A DNA stretch of 64,000 nucleotides from Enoplolaimus lenunculus. Taxonomy: Eukaryota > Nematoda > Enoplea > Enoplida > Thoracostomopsidae. The notes under the pieces are model-generated. The model was not told the DNA's origin. It saw only the letters and a program-made list of their open reading frames with translations, and ran no database searches. Position numbers and translations under genes: made by a program. Of the stretch, positions 12,332 through 26,900 are shown in pieces (positions within the stretch are counted from its first letter, which is position 1; every line of letters begins with the position of its first letter). The stretch covers positions 62,001-126,000 of the forward strand of contig JASANG010003249.1 of assembly GCA_030248215.1 (NCBI GenBank), given 5' to 3'.

Positions 12332-12716
12332 CAGGGTGCAACCGGAATTACGATTTACCGGAACCGGAACCGGAATTTGAAAATTTTACCGGAACCGGAA
12401 AATGAAAAATGCATTTCACCAAAAATTTCATTTTAATCTTATTTTTTGCTCTATTATTTGTGAAACAAGCTTAGTCGAACATAGGTATTTATTTTATTTG
12501 TTGTATTTTAGATTTTCGTCGTCGACTGAAGTGAAATCCACCATCAATGGCTTATATTCGGAGTACAAGTGGCTTTCAAAAGAGATTTTTAAAAATTAGC
12601 AAAGTTAAGAAAACGGCCAAATTATAACACCGGAATTTTTAAATCCGGTAAAAATTTACCTTAACCGGAAAGTGAAAAAATGCCGGAACCGGAACCGGAA
12701 TTCTGGTTGCACCCTG
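12332..12716. mobile_element. Family A copy 1: hAT-type MITE, exact 8-bp duplication
   Basis: Begins CAGGGTGCAACCGGAATT and ends TTCTGGTTGCACCCTG. Both flanks are exactly ttcaaagc (12324-12331 and 12717-12724). The ends are followed by runs of CCGGAA. 385 bp. It contains a 65-codon open frame (12402-12599) kept in three sister copies. No similarity to a transposase is seen, and I treat the frame as a by-product of high copy identity. Confidence 0.88.
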
Positions 12717-13065
12717 TTCAAAGCCTATTATGCATAAGCGTTTTCATATAAGCTTAAGCTTGTGTCTAATTCCTATCCGTTACATGTGGGGAAAATGTGC
12801 AAGAGCTCACAATACCCGCATGGCATGTGGCTGTGTGTGCCCCCTTCAAAGCCAGTTAGAATAAAATTGACGTCTCAAAAATATTTTACAACAACTAAGC
12901 AGCGTTTATTTCACCACAACTTGTGTTTCGTCTGCCCCCACATTCGATCCTACTTGAAATTATTGTTCAACCGCATATCAGTGAGTTCGAGCGCTTTCAA
13001 CGCCGTTTGGTGCACGTCTGATCTGACCAAAAAAAAAGATGACAATTAGTCTTATGCCAACTTAC

Positions 13066-13322
13066 TCCTGCTATCCAGCGATAAACTCGCTGGGTATCGG
13101 TTTGAGTTGACTCGTTCGACAGCGGGCGCCGGCCGATCGATCAGTGAGCACGCGAGTCGTGTTTGGTATTGAGTTCGACCCGAATAGCGATATCGCGACG
13201 AACCAATGCTTCGTAACGGCGCTAGTAGTGTCGACGTGCCACCACCAACGCCACCAGAAACACCGCTTCCGCTGCCGCCAAGTGTCGTTCGTTCTTGATT
13301 GGGTACTTCCGGTGTCATTAAC
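13066..13322 (-). CDS. Protein 4.1 gene, FERM-adjacent (FA) exon
   Basis: 257 bases, acceptor TTCCAG before 13322 and donor GTAAGT after 13066. It encodes 85 whole codons. LMTPEVP completes the F3-end helix boundary seen in relatives. A Gly/Ser-rich linker follows (about residues 14-36), then [12 protein letters not shown] and [12 protein letters not shown], the conserved start of the FA region that in 4.1 proteins is subject to phosphorylation. The linker between LMTPE and RYRYSG is longer than in human 4.1R. The first base completes an Arg or Lys codon, so the previous exon should end in phase 2. Confidence 0.9.
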
Positions 13323-16300
13323 CTGGAACCACGTCGTCAACAGAACACTTAGAGGATTGCGGTATACTTCACTGTGGTGCCGGACGCACGCCACCGTACG
13401 CCGCCTATACGCCGCTAATAACAACAACATAGGCAAAATCTATTTACTGCTCGTGCGACAATACTTATTTAATCAACAAATTTTCGCTGCACGTTTCTGC
13501 GGTTTGCGGAACAATTGCGTCAAATAACTGAATTGTGTGGCTGACTGTCGGCTGCGACCGCCGAATAATCGAACCACTCTTCGAATTTCGTTGCTTTAGT
13601 ACCAACCCCCCCCCCCCCTGCCCCCCCCCGTTCTGTTGCTTACCGGAAGAACGCGTGATGCTCAACACACCGTTTCCAAAGTCGTTTGGCGTCTTTGTGA
13701 CTCGATAATTTATATCCAACGTTAGTTTCGTTTTGTTCAAACTAAAAAACAAAAACAAAAGACTAAAAACAAAAAAAAACAAAAACAAAAAACAAAAACA
13801 CATTCAATCAAAAGCAGCGACAAACAGCCAAACAAATAAATTCACTCACATTCCATATTTTAAGTATAATTTGGCTAACAACTGAAGTATAAAAGGCATC
13901 TTTGTTTATCTCAAATTTAAATTCCGTAAAAAGTCTACGCATTGCCAATTCAAATCACTGTACAGTTAGCCATACCAGGTAGGAGAACCGGTATTTAACG
14001 AGAATGTGCAGCAACTCGGCATAGAATGTACCCAGCGCACGTTGTGATTTTGGCCTGTCCCCCAACTCTTGGTTATACCAAGAGTGCACAATACTCTTTA
14101 ACAAGAGTGTGCAACTCTGCGGTTGCCGCATGATACAAAATGTAGCACCGGGCGGTGCGTTTTTGGCCGACCCCCCTTATTTACATGGGGGTCGCTGTCG
14201 CATGTAATAACCGTAAATTAAACTATATGAGGAAGCATTTTTGATACCGGATACACACAGTGCCATGGTTCGCACAGGTTGTACCCCCTCTTAATAAGAG
14301 GAACGATGGCTCAAAAACGCAACGCGTCCCGAGTACATTTTGCACCCATGCGAAACCCCAAGAGTTGCACACTCTTGTATAATTCACTCTTGATTACACC
14401 CACTACATTCAAAAGTGAGCAAACAAGTTCACACAGCGGTCTTAACCCTTTCTCACATGAATATTTTTTATTTCCCATCAGACATACTTTTATGCTAGGA
14501 TTCGAACTCCAGTGACTTGAGTGGGAGGCGTATACCATCACCACTCAGCTATAGGAGCTTGACGCTCGAACCCGAGGGGGCTCTCACGTCTTGTGGTGAT
14601 TTAGTACTATGTATATGTGTTGCAATTGTTAAACACGGTGCGATATATGCTATTTAACGTATATACACTGCGCTGAGTTGCATACAGGCAACTCAATGTG
14701 AGAAGGGGTTAACACATGACGGCGAACAATCAAACCTTTAAACGGTACACAGCATCGTGTGACTTGTGTGCAAATCTAAAATGTGGATATTCTAAAGCGT
14801 TTTGTTTAGTCACAAATATGTTCACTCTAAACACCGGCTTTCGAATATCCACATTTTTACATTTGTACACTCGATGCGAATCGGGTCAATTACCCAGCAA
14901 ACACCTGTGTCGTTAACACTCTAGATAATCAGTTGTGCTTAACTGATAAAAAATCGCCTAATTTTTAGTTGAATACAACGTAGCCGACAATTAGTCGACC
15001 GATAAACTTGTAATCCGAAATTTCATCGACTAGACACAATTCATCGCTTATCATTATGCTTAAGCCTTAGGCTTAGGCTTATGATTACGCTTAGTTTTAA
15101 TTAGGCTTTCGTGCACTGTCGGGCGGCAAGTTGTCGGGCGACGAAATGTCATAGATTCGTAAAAACCAGAAAATGACATAAATTGAATAAAATAACGCAA
15201 AACAGTTCCGATCGGCATCTAGCTAGTATAAGCATATTCCTAAGTCTAAAGTTTAGCCTAAGCGTTAGAATGAGCTTACACCTAAGCCTAAGCGTAACAA
15301 TGAGTTTACACCTAAGCCTAAGCGTAACAATGAGCTTACACCTAAGCCTAAGCGTAACAATGAGCTTACACCTAAGCTTAAGCGTAACAATGAGCTTACA
15401 TCTAAGCCTAAGCATGAGAATAAGCTTACATCTAAGCCTAAGCGTAAGAATGAGCTTACACCTAAGCCCATGCGTAAGAATGAGCTTACACCTAAGCCTA
15501 AGCAATAAATTAGCATAAAGCTTAGACTTACTCTATTGCAGTCCAGCAGAAAAACGTTCAGCCCCTGATCTTTACAATGGGCCCAAAATTATACACCGAG
15601 ACATTTTCACAAATCACAAATTTTGTATTCACTGTAAAATATACAACACAGACTGTAATACTAACGTTCGCATCGTACCACCTCAGCGTTTTATTGACAT
15701 TTCCAGCTGAATAATACATCAACAAGCCAGGAACCATACAACCCTGCGGACCGTGGGAGGCGATGCTTAGCCGCTCCTTCCGCACTCGTCAGAAAAATTC
15801 TCCCAACCCCTCTAAAAATTTATACTCAACGGGTAAAAGACTTGCGACACCAAACCACACCGTACACCTCCCCCTAAAATTATTTTATATACGACCACCA
15901 TGGTTAGCTGGCAAACGGCCTGAATCGCTGGCATCCAAACCTAAAACCTAACATTTAAATTTTTTTCAAATTTTTCAAATTCCACAGAAACCATCGTTCA
16001 AACAACCGCAATGCAACGTCGTATAATAAATACGACCAATGTTACTTTAAGGGGCGTAACATTAAATTAAGCGTATTCCTACGGCTAAGCCTAAGCCTAA
16101 GCGTTGCAAAAATGTGTTCCTAAGCCTAAGCCTACGCCTAAGCAACAAAAAAATATAATCTACAATCAAAACCTCGTCTTTTATGGACCCACCCGAAACC
16201 TGGACGCCCGTTAAAGTAACATGGGCCACAGATACAATACACATTATAAAAATCTTACCAGCAGGTACACATGTACAATACAAACCACAGTGATTCGAGC

Positions 16301-18605
16301 AAAAAATAAGCCTACAGCTTTATTGAAATATATTATATTTTTTGCACGGCTGAATAAACTTCTTTTGAACGGCCCGGATCCGGATCCAAATTGACACAAA
16401 CAAACGGTATAATACGGAACCGAAAGCTTAGCAGACCATCGTCGTTGGGCGCTGTTATTTCGAGACGAAACAACAACAACAACAACAACAACAATTAAAC
16501 GGTCTGTGGTTGTTCTAAGTTAACCACCACTGTTACGTATCACCGTAATCGTTTATTTCAATAAACGTTTAACGACAGGAATTTGGAGACAAAATTCTTA
16601 TTTTCGGCGTACAATTTTGGAGTATCAATTGATGCAGCAAGCAGGTGAAACACGAAATTACGATTAAAAATTACACAAGCAAAGAATATTCTTCAGCCAA
16701 TCTGGATTATTATCTTGTATAAATAAATAACTAAATAAATAAATAAATATATTATATATATATGTAAATATATGTATAAATATATATATAAATATACAAA
16801 TATATATATAAATAAATATATATACAAATATAAATATAAATAAATATATATGTATATATATAACGCAAGTTAAATTTTAAACTTGTATTTAAGCAGATTA
16901 AGTGGAAATTAAAAATTCGTTTACTTTCTGATATGAAAATATTTTAAGTAAAAATTACTATTTACTTATACAAGAGAAAGACTTATACAAATAATAAATC
17001 TTTCGCAAGAAAATCAATTTATTTTCTACAATCCGTTGCGTCAAAATACTCAAGTTTACATATATATATATACTTATGCCAATTTTACAACATCATTTCC
17101 GAACTAATCACACTTCGAGGCAGGATGGCAACAAAGTTTCGGATTCGCCAAAAATTTGCGCTTCGGACTTGGATTCGGTTGTGAAAAAGCTGACTCCAAA
17201 AGCCGAATCCAACAACGTTCGGCAATATGCTTTCAGTGTTAAACGATAAAAAATTTTACATAACTTGTTATATTATTAAAAAATTGTCTCTGGCCACAAA
17301 TGTCAAAACTGAGGCCGGGCAACGAAATATATTAACGTTTAAAAGTTATGCCGCGTGCATTGCGTTGATATTCTGAAACAAATTATCGATATAACTGAAA
17401 TTTGCAACATACAAAATTCGGATTCGGAAAATTAGCAATGGATCCGAATTTGGCAAATTAGCAAACAGTGGATTCGGTGCCACCCTGTGTCGAGGTTTTA
17501 CTTACGTTTAAGTCGGAGCCGGGCCAACTAAATTTCACAAATAGAAATAAACCTCATTGATTGTCAACAATTTGAATTTGAACTTGACACAGTCAATTCA
17601 AAAACTATCCGCTTCCGGTAAAATTAATATCCAGACGATCCCTTGCCCCACCCGGTTAACTTAAACCATTAAAATCGACTAACACTGCCAATCTAAAATC
17701 TCCAAAAACCGATCAGGTTATAAAAATACTAGCAACAAAATGAGAAAACAAACAAAATTTTAAAATTTGAAAATTTAAATATATATAAAATACTGTGCCA
17801 GGTTGTCTGTTCTCAAGCTAATTCTAACAAAAAAAATTTATATATATGTGTGTATATATACATATATATGTATATATACATATATATATAAAACATTGCG
17901 CTCATATTCGTGCTCCGTCTAATAGAACAAAACCATGGCTATGGGTTTTAAAAAAACAGCGAATATTTCCCAAAAATCATTCTTTTTACATCAGATTGGT
18001 CAGAACATACTGGCAGTGCCGGAGCAGGCTAGGGTACCACCTCCCTCGATTGGTATCACATAAAATCGCTCGTTAACATCTTTATAGAAGGAGTAGCCGT
18101 TTCGGCCAATCTATAGATCACACCATAACAGTAGCATAAGCACATTCCTACGACTAAGCCTAAGCCAAAGCGAACGAATGAGCTTACACCTAAGCTTAAG
18201 CAAAAAAATTGGTCTGAGGCGTAAGCTTGATCTATTGCAGTGCCGCAGAAAAACGTTCCGCCCCTGATCTGTACACGGCCCGCCGTTTCATGCCAACATC
18301 CTGGTTACACGCGCCCGATCTGAATTTGGGTTTAAAAAGACAACTCAAGCGAGGTTTCGACGCAAAGGCTTCACTGTTTCGACTTCAAACAGGTTGAATC
18401 ATTTTTGTAAATTAATTATTAACTCTCGGAGTCTTGTCAGCTACTCAATCCGAGCTTCAGTAAACTCGGGTTCCGACGTTTCAAAATCCACACGTTCCTC
18501 AATCGACTGCATAATATTCGGCTTGTCCTAAGTCAGCATGTCGATCCGCGATGGTTCGTCAAATCGGTGTCATTCAAATATACACAAAACATCATAGAAC
18601 TTGCT

Positions 18606-18700
<95 letters not shown>

Positions 18701-20847
18701 TATATATCTCTATATATATATCTATATCTATATATATAATATATATATCTGATATATATATATCTATATATACATATATATATATATATATACATATATA
18801 TATACATATATATACACATATATATACATATATACATATATATACATACATATATATACATATATACATATATACATATATATACATATATATACATATA
18901 AATATATATATATATATATCAATATATAAATATACATATATATCATGTACAATATATTGTGATTCACTGAAACTGAAACCCACTTTCCCACGTTTGCACA
19001 TTCACTGCAACAACTGTGCAACATTCACACAATTAATATCTGAAGCGTTCTTTGTTGTATCCCGAAACATTTGCAACATTTTAATCCAAAATGTCATTAA
19101 ATTTGAGACCCATTTGCATTATTTTACCAATACTAACGTCTCAACTTTAACCAAAAAAATCAGCGTTCTTAGGTTATTTTTATAAAAATTTTTTGACAAT
19201 TTAAAATTTGAAAATTATAACCAATTCTCACAAACAATCGCATCCAATCGACGACACAACGTTGACAAAACAGTACAAATACAACATTTCACTACCAAAA
19301 TTGCTGGAACGTACGGCAAAACGTCTACTGTAGCAGGACAGCTGAAAGTACAGTCGCACCCGATGCCTGAGACAGCCCTGCATTTGCCCTATCACTCCAA
19401 AAAATATGTTGAGTCAAATTGGCTCTCTCCGAAATACACACTACGGGACTACACAAACTGAGTCAATTTCGATCCGCCAAACTCAAACATTCGACTCACT
19501 TAGTCGCACTTTTGACTCTGGCACAGTCGAATTTGACTCAATTTGTGTAGTCCTTTAGATCCTATTTCGGAGCGAGTCAATTTGGCTCACCATTTTTTTG
19601 CAGTGTATGATGATACCAGGGTGCAACCGGAATTACAATTTACCGGAACCGGAACCGGAAAGTGAAAAATGCATTAGACCAAAAATTTCATTTTATTCTT
19701 ATTTTTTGCTCTATTATTTGTGAAATAACCCTAGTCGAACATAGGTATTTATTTTATTTGTTCTATTTTAGATTTTCGTCGTCGACTGAAGTGAAATCCA
19801 CCATCAATGGCTTATATTCGGAATACAAGTGGCTTTCTAAAGAGATTCTTAAAAATTAGCAAAGTTAACAAAACGGCCAAGTTATAACACCGGAATTTTT
19901 AAATCCACTAAAAATTTACCGGAACCGGAACCGGAAGGTGAAAAAATGCCGGAACCGGAATTCCGGTTGCACCCTGGATGATACCTATTCAGTATCGACT
20001 AAAAAGTATATAAGTTCCACAGAAATCAATTATTTTGACCAAACGTATGTATATATTTTCAGGGAAACTAATTAAAAAAGCCACGACACGCGCGCAGAAG
20101 CCATATACTTTCAACAACTTATTTCAAGTCACGTATTATTTTCATAAACACCTGATACAAAATTAACCTGACGAATAATCACAACACCGAATGTTTACCG
20201 CATACGAAACGAACCAAATTGATCCAGTAAAAATGTGTCAAAACCAAAATTAAAAGAAAACCTGTGTTGTAGAATGGTGCTCAAGTTGAAATAACAACAC
20301 TGGCTGGGTTTCGTTAAATTTTACCTGAGTATTTATTACTTAGGTTAGACCTTAAGTTGCCGACTTAAGCAAATTATATATACCAGGGTGCAACCGGAAT
20401 TACAATTTACCGGAACCGGAATTTGAAAATTTTAACGGCTCATATTCGGAGTACAATTGGCTTTCAAAAGAAATTCTTAAAAATTAGCAAAGTTAAGAAA
20501 ACGGCCAAATTATAATACCGGAATTTTTAAATCCGGTAAAAGTTTACCGGAACCGGAATTTGAAAATTTTACCGGAACCGGAAAGTGAAAAACGCATTTC
20601 ACCAAAAATTTCATTTTAATCTTATTTTTTGCTCTATTATTTGTGAAATAACCTTAGTCGAACATAGGTATTTATTTTATTTGTTGTATTTTAGATTTTC
20701 ATCATCGACTGAAGTGAAATCCACCATCAATGGCTTATATTCGGAGTACAAGTGGCTTTCAAAAGAAATTCTTAAAAATTAGCAAAGTTAAGAAAACGGC
20801 CAAATTATAATACCGGAATTTTTAAATCCGGTTGCACCCTGATATAA

Positions 20848-20939
<92 letters not shown>

Positions 20940-23900
20940 TTTGCTTATTGAGCACAAACATAATCAACGCTTGATGTGAACCAGGTTCAGAACAAAAAAG
21001 TCTCAGTTTTCACTTTATATTAAGGAGGAATTACGAGTCTACAACTAGTCGTAGTGGGACTACATTTATTGAGCGACGCTCGAACGCACGTAAGCAATTA
21101 AGGTAATATGCAAATTAGTTATTAGCTAACTATTTATTTATCGGTTTTGGAGGTTTGTAAGCAATTTTCTCAGATTCCTCGCACCCAAAAACCCTTCAGT
21201 CACCCTAATAACTATTGAAATAATTTAAAAAGTCCTAATTTTGTCTCGTCAATTAAGCAAATATGCAAATTTCTATTAGCTAACTATTCAATTATCGGTT
21301 TTGGAGGTTTGTAAACGATTTATTCAAATTCCTCGCTCCTAAAAACCCTTTAGTGCTAAAATTAGATTACTTTTAACCTTAAATTAGTGAAATATTCTAA
21401 AAAGTCCTAATTTAGGCTTAAAACTATGTTAATATGCAAATCAGCTAGTCCAACTGTTAACGTGCATGGACTATTGATCCGTAACAACAAATTTCGCCAG
21501 TGTCTTAGGTATTTACTTAACCTAAGTACGCTTTTCAAAACGGCAAAATGGTTAATTGCGTGGCAAACATACTTACGTACTAAGTCGTACTTAAGTAGGA
21601 ATTGAGAAACCCAGCCCATATCAGCTAAATAAATGTTTTGGGTCTTCTTGTACATTTTAGCCCTCAATAGCTTAGCATTAAACTTAAGCTGATGATGATA
21701 AAGTACATAAGTGCCTACAAGGAACAACCGAAATTCTACTTCCGGTCCCGGCATTTTTTCACCTCAAACGTACATTTCGTTTCAGTGGGTACGGAAAATC
21801 TAAAACATAGCAAATTAAATTAATACCTATCTGCAACTAAGACGATTTCATCAATAATATAGCAAAAAGGAGAAAATATAAATGATTTTTTCGGTGGCAT
21901 GTATTTTTCACCTTCCAAGTCCAGCAAATTGTAATTCCGGTTGTACCCACAGACTGCCTGCCTAAATGTTTCATACCCAAAAGAAACTATATAGTACCGG
22001 TTAACTTTGCCCAACGCCTGTACAAACCGTTTGCACTCACTCAGTCCCATCAAACCAAAATTGAAGGTTACGCAAATAGTATGTACTTACAATATAGTGT
22101 CGGCAACAGTATATCCAGAGAGAGTTTCAACTATCGAATTCGTTTAAAATATTTGTACACGCTTTGTAGACACGGTTCCAGTTTACAGCACACACACACA
22201 CAACTCTCCCCTCTTCAAAATTTTTTGATTAAACATAACCATCCCCCTTTTCCAAATTTCTGGCTACATCCGGTATCGGTGAGTGCGGGCGAGACCGGAA
22301 CTGAACCAATACCGTCATTTACAAAGCCAAAATTACACTGTAAAAATGTCATCGTTAATGTGCGTTGCGTTTTCCAGCAAATTTTGCAAATTAACAAATT
22401 TTTTTAACTTTTTTACGATTCGACACACCGCCGTAAAAATCATTTCTTGCACAAATTCCGGTCGAAACCCTGGAATTCTAGTGGAGCCCTAGAACACAGG
22501 GGTGTAACTAAACCCCTTCTACGCACCTGCGACACACATGACAATATATACAAGCGTACGCATACATACATACATACATACACATATATAATTTATTTAT
22601 TTATTATATATAAATATATATATGTCATAATCAGAAGCACAAACGTATCAAAGAGCAATTAAAATCAGCCCAACGTTGAAGCTCAACGCAATAAACTCAA
22701 CGTTTTAGGTAAAATCCATGAATGATATTCATGTTTGTACAACACAAACATACGTTTCATAAAGTTCCCAGTCGAAATTAATATACCAAATGCCATATGG
22801 TAGTATGGTATGATTTAGAAATTGGCGAAGGCCCGGAATTTGGACCCACCCCCTACAAATTTAACCAAAAAGTGGAATATCCTATAGATTTCGACGAGCT
22901 GAGAGTTCAACGATAGCGCTTTTATGGCTGCATGACGAATGGTTCATAAATTATGGCCCTTGAAATTACAGTGCAAACACGCACAGATTGGAAGAGGAAG
23001 TATCTATCATTGACATGCTCGTAAAGCATAAGCTTTTAGGTTTATTCGTTACACAAATTTGGTTGGCATGTGTACAGGTGTTATATAGTGAAACGTTGAA
23101 ATTTAAATGGCTCCGACTTTTGAACCGACGATCACGCGACCTTAAAAATGGTACCACTGAACTCAGCGCGTCGAAATCTATAAAATAAATATTGTTTTTC
23201 ATTCCGGCAGGTAGGGTGAAACCTAATTATTGAATAATACCGGTAACAAAACCGGAAAACGAAAAATTTATACTAGACTCTCTACCTGAACCTGACGGTA
23301 TAAAAGGACTGTTACCGAAACGTACTATTTTTAGCGCTACATGACAGAAAGTATGTCCACTACAGCGATGGTGCAACCAAATATCCGGCCCCGGTTTAAT
23401 ATCCGGCAAAAACTGATATCCGTATTCGGCTCCGGTATAAACCTGCCGGATATAGAGCCTTTTTTCCAAAATTTATCGGCAAAGTTACTAACATGCGACC
23501 ACTGACTGCTCTTTAATTTGAAAAAGTGTCTGAAAACCTGTTTACATAAACGTCCAAAGGGGGCTTTACCTGTAACACCCCCCGGCTACGCCCTTCAATA
23601 TAGCTCGCCTTAAGACACCCCGTTACAGGCTTTACAACACCCTGGTGATAGAAGCGTCCCTACTTAAACATTGATGTCTTACACTGCCTAAACGATATCA
23701 CTCACAAAACATATGTACACGCCAAGCTAAAAAACCGTATAACCTAATGATATACATAACGCAAAACCGGAAATTAAACGCACCGGTTGTTCTTGTTACT
23801 AGTCAAACCCACCGTTAATGGACTAGAAGCCATTGTCGACCGCTACTTCCGCTAAAAATACCCTTGTTCAGCACGCCAATTAGCGATCAAAAATTAAAAA

Positions 23901-26900
23901 ATCTGTCCACGTAGAGCTGATTACCGTAACAGTTGTTGTTGTATAAGCGCATTCTTATGACAATGGCGCGACCGGAATAGAACGTCGGTACTTTTAAATA
24001 TTTAGTTCCGGTATTTTCGGCATTGGATGCTGAATTTCGAACCTCACAATGCGCTGGTTCCAAAGTTACAGGACCTATCTATCACCAACTGGTGATAGGT
24101 GCTACATACATCTGAGAATTCGGGCTCAGATGCATATTGAATAAATTCAACACCGTCAAAAGTGTGGCCGGTTCGAATGCGATGTGCAAACCGACTCGAG
24201 AGGGGGGCGAACCATAACAATAATATGCTCAAAATTTTTCGACAATCCTCACATATTAGCATCGCGATTAATAATAACATAAAACTGGTTGCAACACCCC
24301 AACAAGCAAATATCTACAACAGAAATTGAACCGAAAAACGGCTGTAATCCAACTTGTAATTACAATTTCAACTTCAACGCTTACCTCTCCTGGTCGAATT
24401 TTGACATAAAAATATTTGCGACGGAACGATATTTTGAGTATTTTCGGCCATGCAAACCGATTGATTCGTAACCGATCGCGATATACCATCAAACCGCTTG
24501 CACAAACACCCAATAACACATCGACATTATCGCTGTCCTGAAACAGTACAAAAATAACTAAATGTCCACTCAGTTAAATATATACTGAATTCGGCTATTG
24601 TACGTTTTCCCTCGAATTTAAGCTTAAGTTTAGGTGTTTAGCTTTAGACAGACTTACATGCACCTAAGTCAAAGCCTTTGCCTAAGCCTGAGCCTAAGTG
24701 TAGCGCTGTACTTTTGATTATGTCTGGCGTCATTTTTTAGCCGTACGGCACTACCCGACACCGCGAGGTATCGTACGTGTCGCCCATATTGTGCCGTCCG
24801 TCGCGTCCTCTTTCCCATAATTTTTGAAATAATTTAGATTATGGTAAACTTAGGTTTCGGATTATGCTTACGAATAAGAGAATATTTAAACTTGAGCGAA
24901 CACGGTGTACAACCGTCCAAAAGTATGCTCCCACACAAATTCTGAACCATGTTGGTCGATCCATAAAAGAGTAAGTTTAGATTCTAGATAACATTTTTTT
25001 GCTTTGGCTTATGCTTAGGCTTAGGAACACATTTCTGCAACGCTTAGACTTAGGCTTAGGAATACGCTTAATTTACTATTACGCCCCTAAAAGTAACATT
25101 GGCCCAAATTCCTATAACCAAACAAAACCAGTTAAACTGAGTAACAAATTTAAACACATACCTTAGCATCGTGCAATTCAATGCCATACATCGCCAGCTT
25201 TTTAGCATTGTTTAAGTAATGCAGCTCGGCCTCTTCTGGCGATTGGCCCCTGAAAAAAATAAAATAAAATAAAATAAAATAAAATAATATATTCTGTACT
25301 TTAAACAATATGAAACACGCAAAAAGTCTTCCTACTTCTGATGCCGCAAGTTTCTCGTTATACCTTCTTCTTTCACGAGCGTAACCCTAATACATGCCAT
25401 CCTAAGCAGTTGAAGGTCCAGAAATTTCTGAAACGGTGACGGCGAAGCAGAAGAAGGCGCCGAGCTAAACGCCACTTTCGTGTAACACTTAAACACAAAC
25501 ATCTTGGTTTTATACCTTGCCAAACTCAACTGTTCTGGCTACTGCCGCTGACGGCCATTCAGTGCCATAATTTGCGTAAAGTTCGCTTACTTATACGTTT
25601 TGTGCAATTCGTGAACTTTGGCCAACATTTCTTGAGTTGTTGTCGTCGGAGCGACTTGAAAATCAGCCAAATAACTGTCGACCGGCATTTCGGTCGGATC
25701 ATAGTCGCCAAAATGAGCTTGTGCAAGGTATGATCCAAGTAGACAGTAAGTGACAAACGAGCACGGCAATCTGAAATATTAAAAAACCAACGATGACAAA
25801 AGTAAATTTAACCAACAATGCCTGCATGCGCATCTATTCAAATTGCGCCTTTCAGTATAAAACTATTTGGCTCTTGTACACTTTCTCCCACGTTTGAATT
25901 TAAGGCTCCGAGTTGCACTTTACTTTTGTTGACGTCCGGCACTGTCCGTCGCCGTGCGTCTCCGTACGGCGCCATCCGTCACCTGCACGGCGCCTCGTCC
26001 GTCAACGTGTGGTATCGTACGCAAATAACTCACGCACGATAACTTGTGGTACGAACGGTGACGGCCGGCGCCGTACGGATCACGGACGGCGCCGTACGGA
26101 TGACGGACGGCGCCGTACGGATGACGGACGGCGCCGTACGGATGACGGACGGCGCCGTACGGATGACGGACGGCGCCGTACGGATGACGGACGGCGCCGT
26201 ACGGATGACGGACGGCGCCGTACAAACGCACGGTGACGGACGACTCCGGATATCAAGTATAGCGCAACCCTTACATTTAGATACAGCCTTAGGCAAGAGT
26301 TTAGGCTTAAGCATGGGCAAGCTTTTCCTAAAACCTACATAAGCCTAATCCTGAGTCTACGACGTCAACATTGTTTTGTTTCTACACCTTTAAAACAGCC
26401 GAAAAAAGCAAACGACTTTGAGAACAAAATTTTAAAATCAACCACATTTTAATGCAGCAAAAACGCTCATTTTTGTTTTGTTTAAACGATTTAAACATCC
26501 AATGAAATCACAGCGATTTAAAAATATGTGAACCAGACGTGGAATCGGCCGACAATAGTGCAGCCGGGCCAAGCCGGTGAACCGCTACCAATCGGCTAAC
26601 AAATACCATTGTAATGTTACTGCAAGAAAAATGCTATCTCGCAGTAAATTTTAATGAATAAATATTTTTTATGACAGTTGAATTTTATTGTACAACAAAG
26701 ATTTCGCTGTCAAGGACATGGCCGGCCGATGACCGGTTCTACCTGTGACGTGAACCAGGTAGCGAAATCAAAGGATGGCCATACCGGCTTTCGCAGCTCA
26801 AACTCAGTGCTTACTACCAAATAATACCAAAATTACTATATTATGACTGAGCATTAAAATTGTGTTTGACTCAACTACAAGTTTTTCAAACATTCATTTA

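Noticed and set aside
13330-13436. Minus-strand [11 protein letters not shown] just upstream of the FA exon, resembling CVEHHTFFR of the missing F3 exon
   Set aside because: No donor gives the needed phase 2, the rest of the exon (EQYE, IGF, AAK-LWK) is absent, and the DNA looks like GTACGGCG-rich family M words. Probably coincidence.
15149-15518. 118- and 111-codon repetitive frames
   Set aside because: 30-bp minisatellite of a family E element, open in several frames.
18570-19185. Long Tyr/Ile-repeat open frames (up to 194 codons)
   Set aside because: Artefact of the (TA)n/TATACA microsatellite, open on both strands.
26030-26342. Repetitive frames of about 100 codons on both strands
   Set aside because: The 21-bp minisatellite is divisible by three, so all frames stay open. 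No codon signature.
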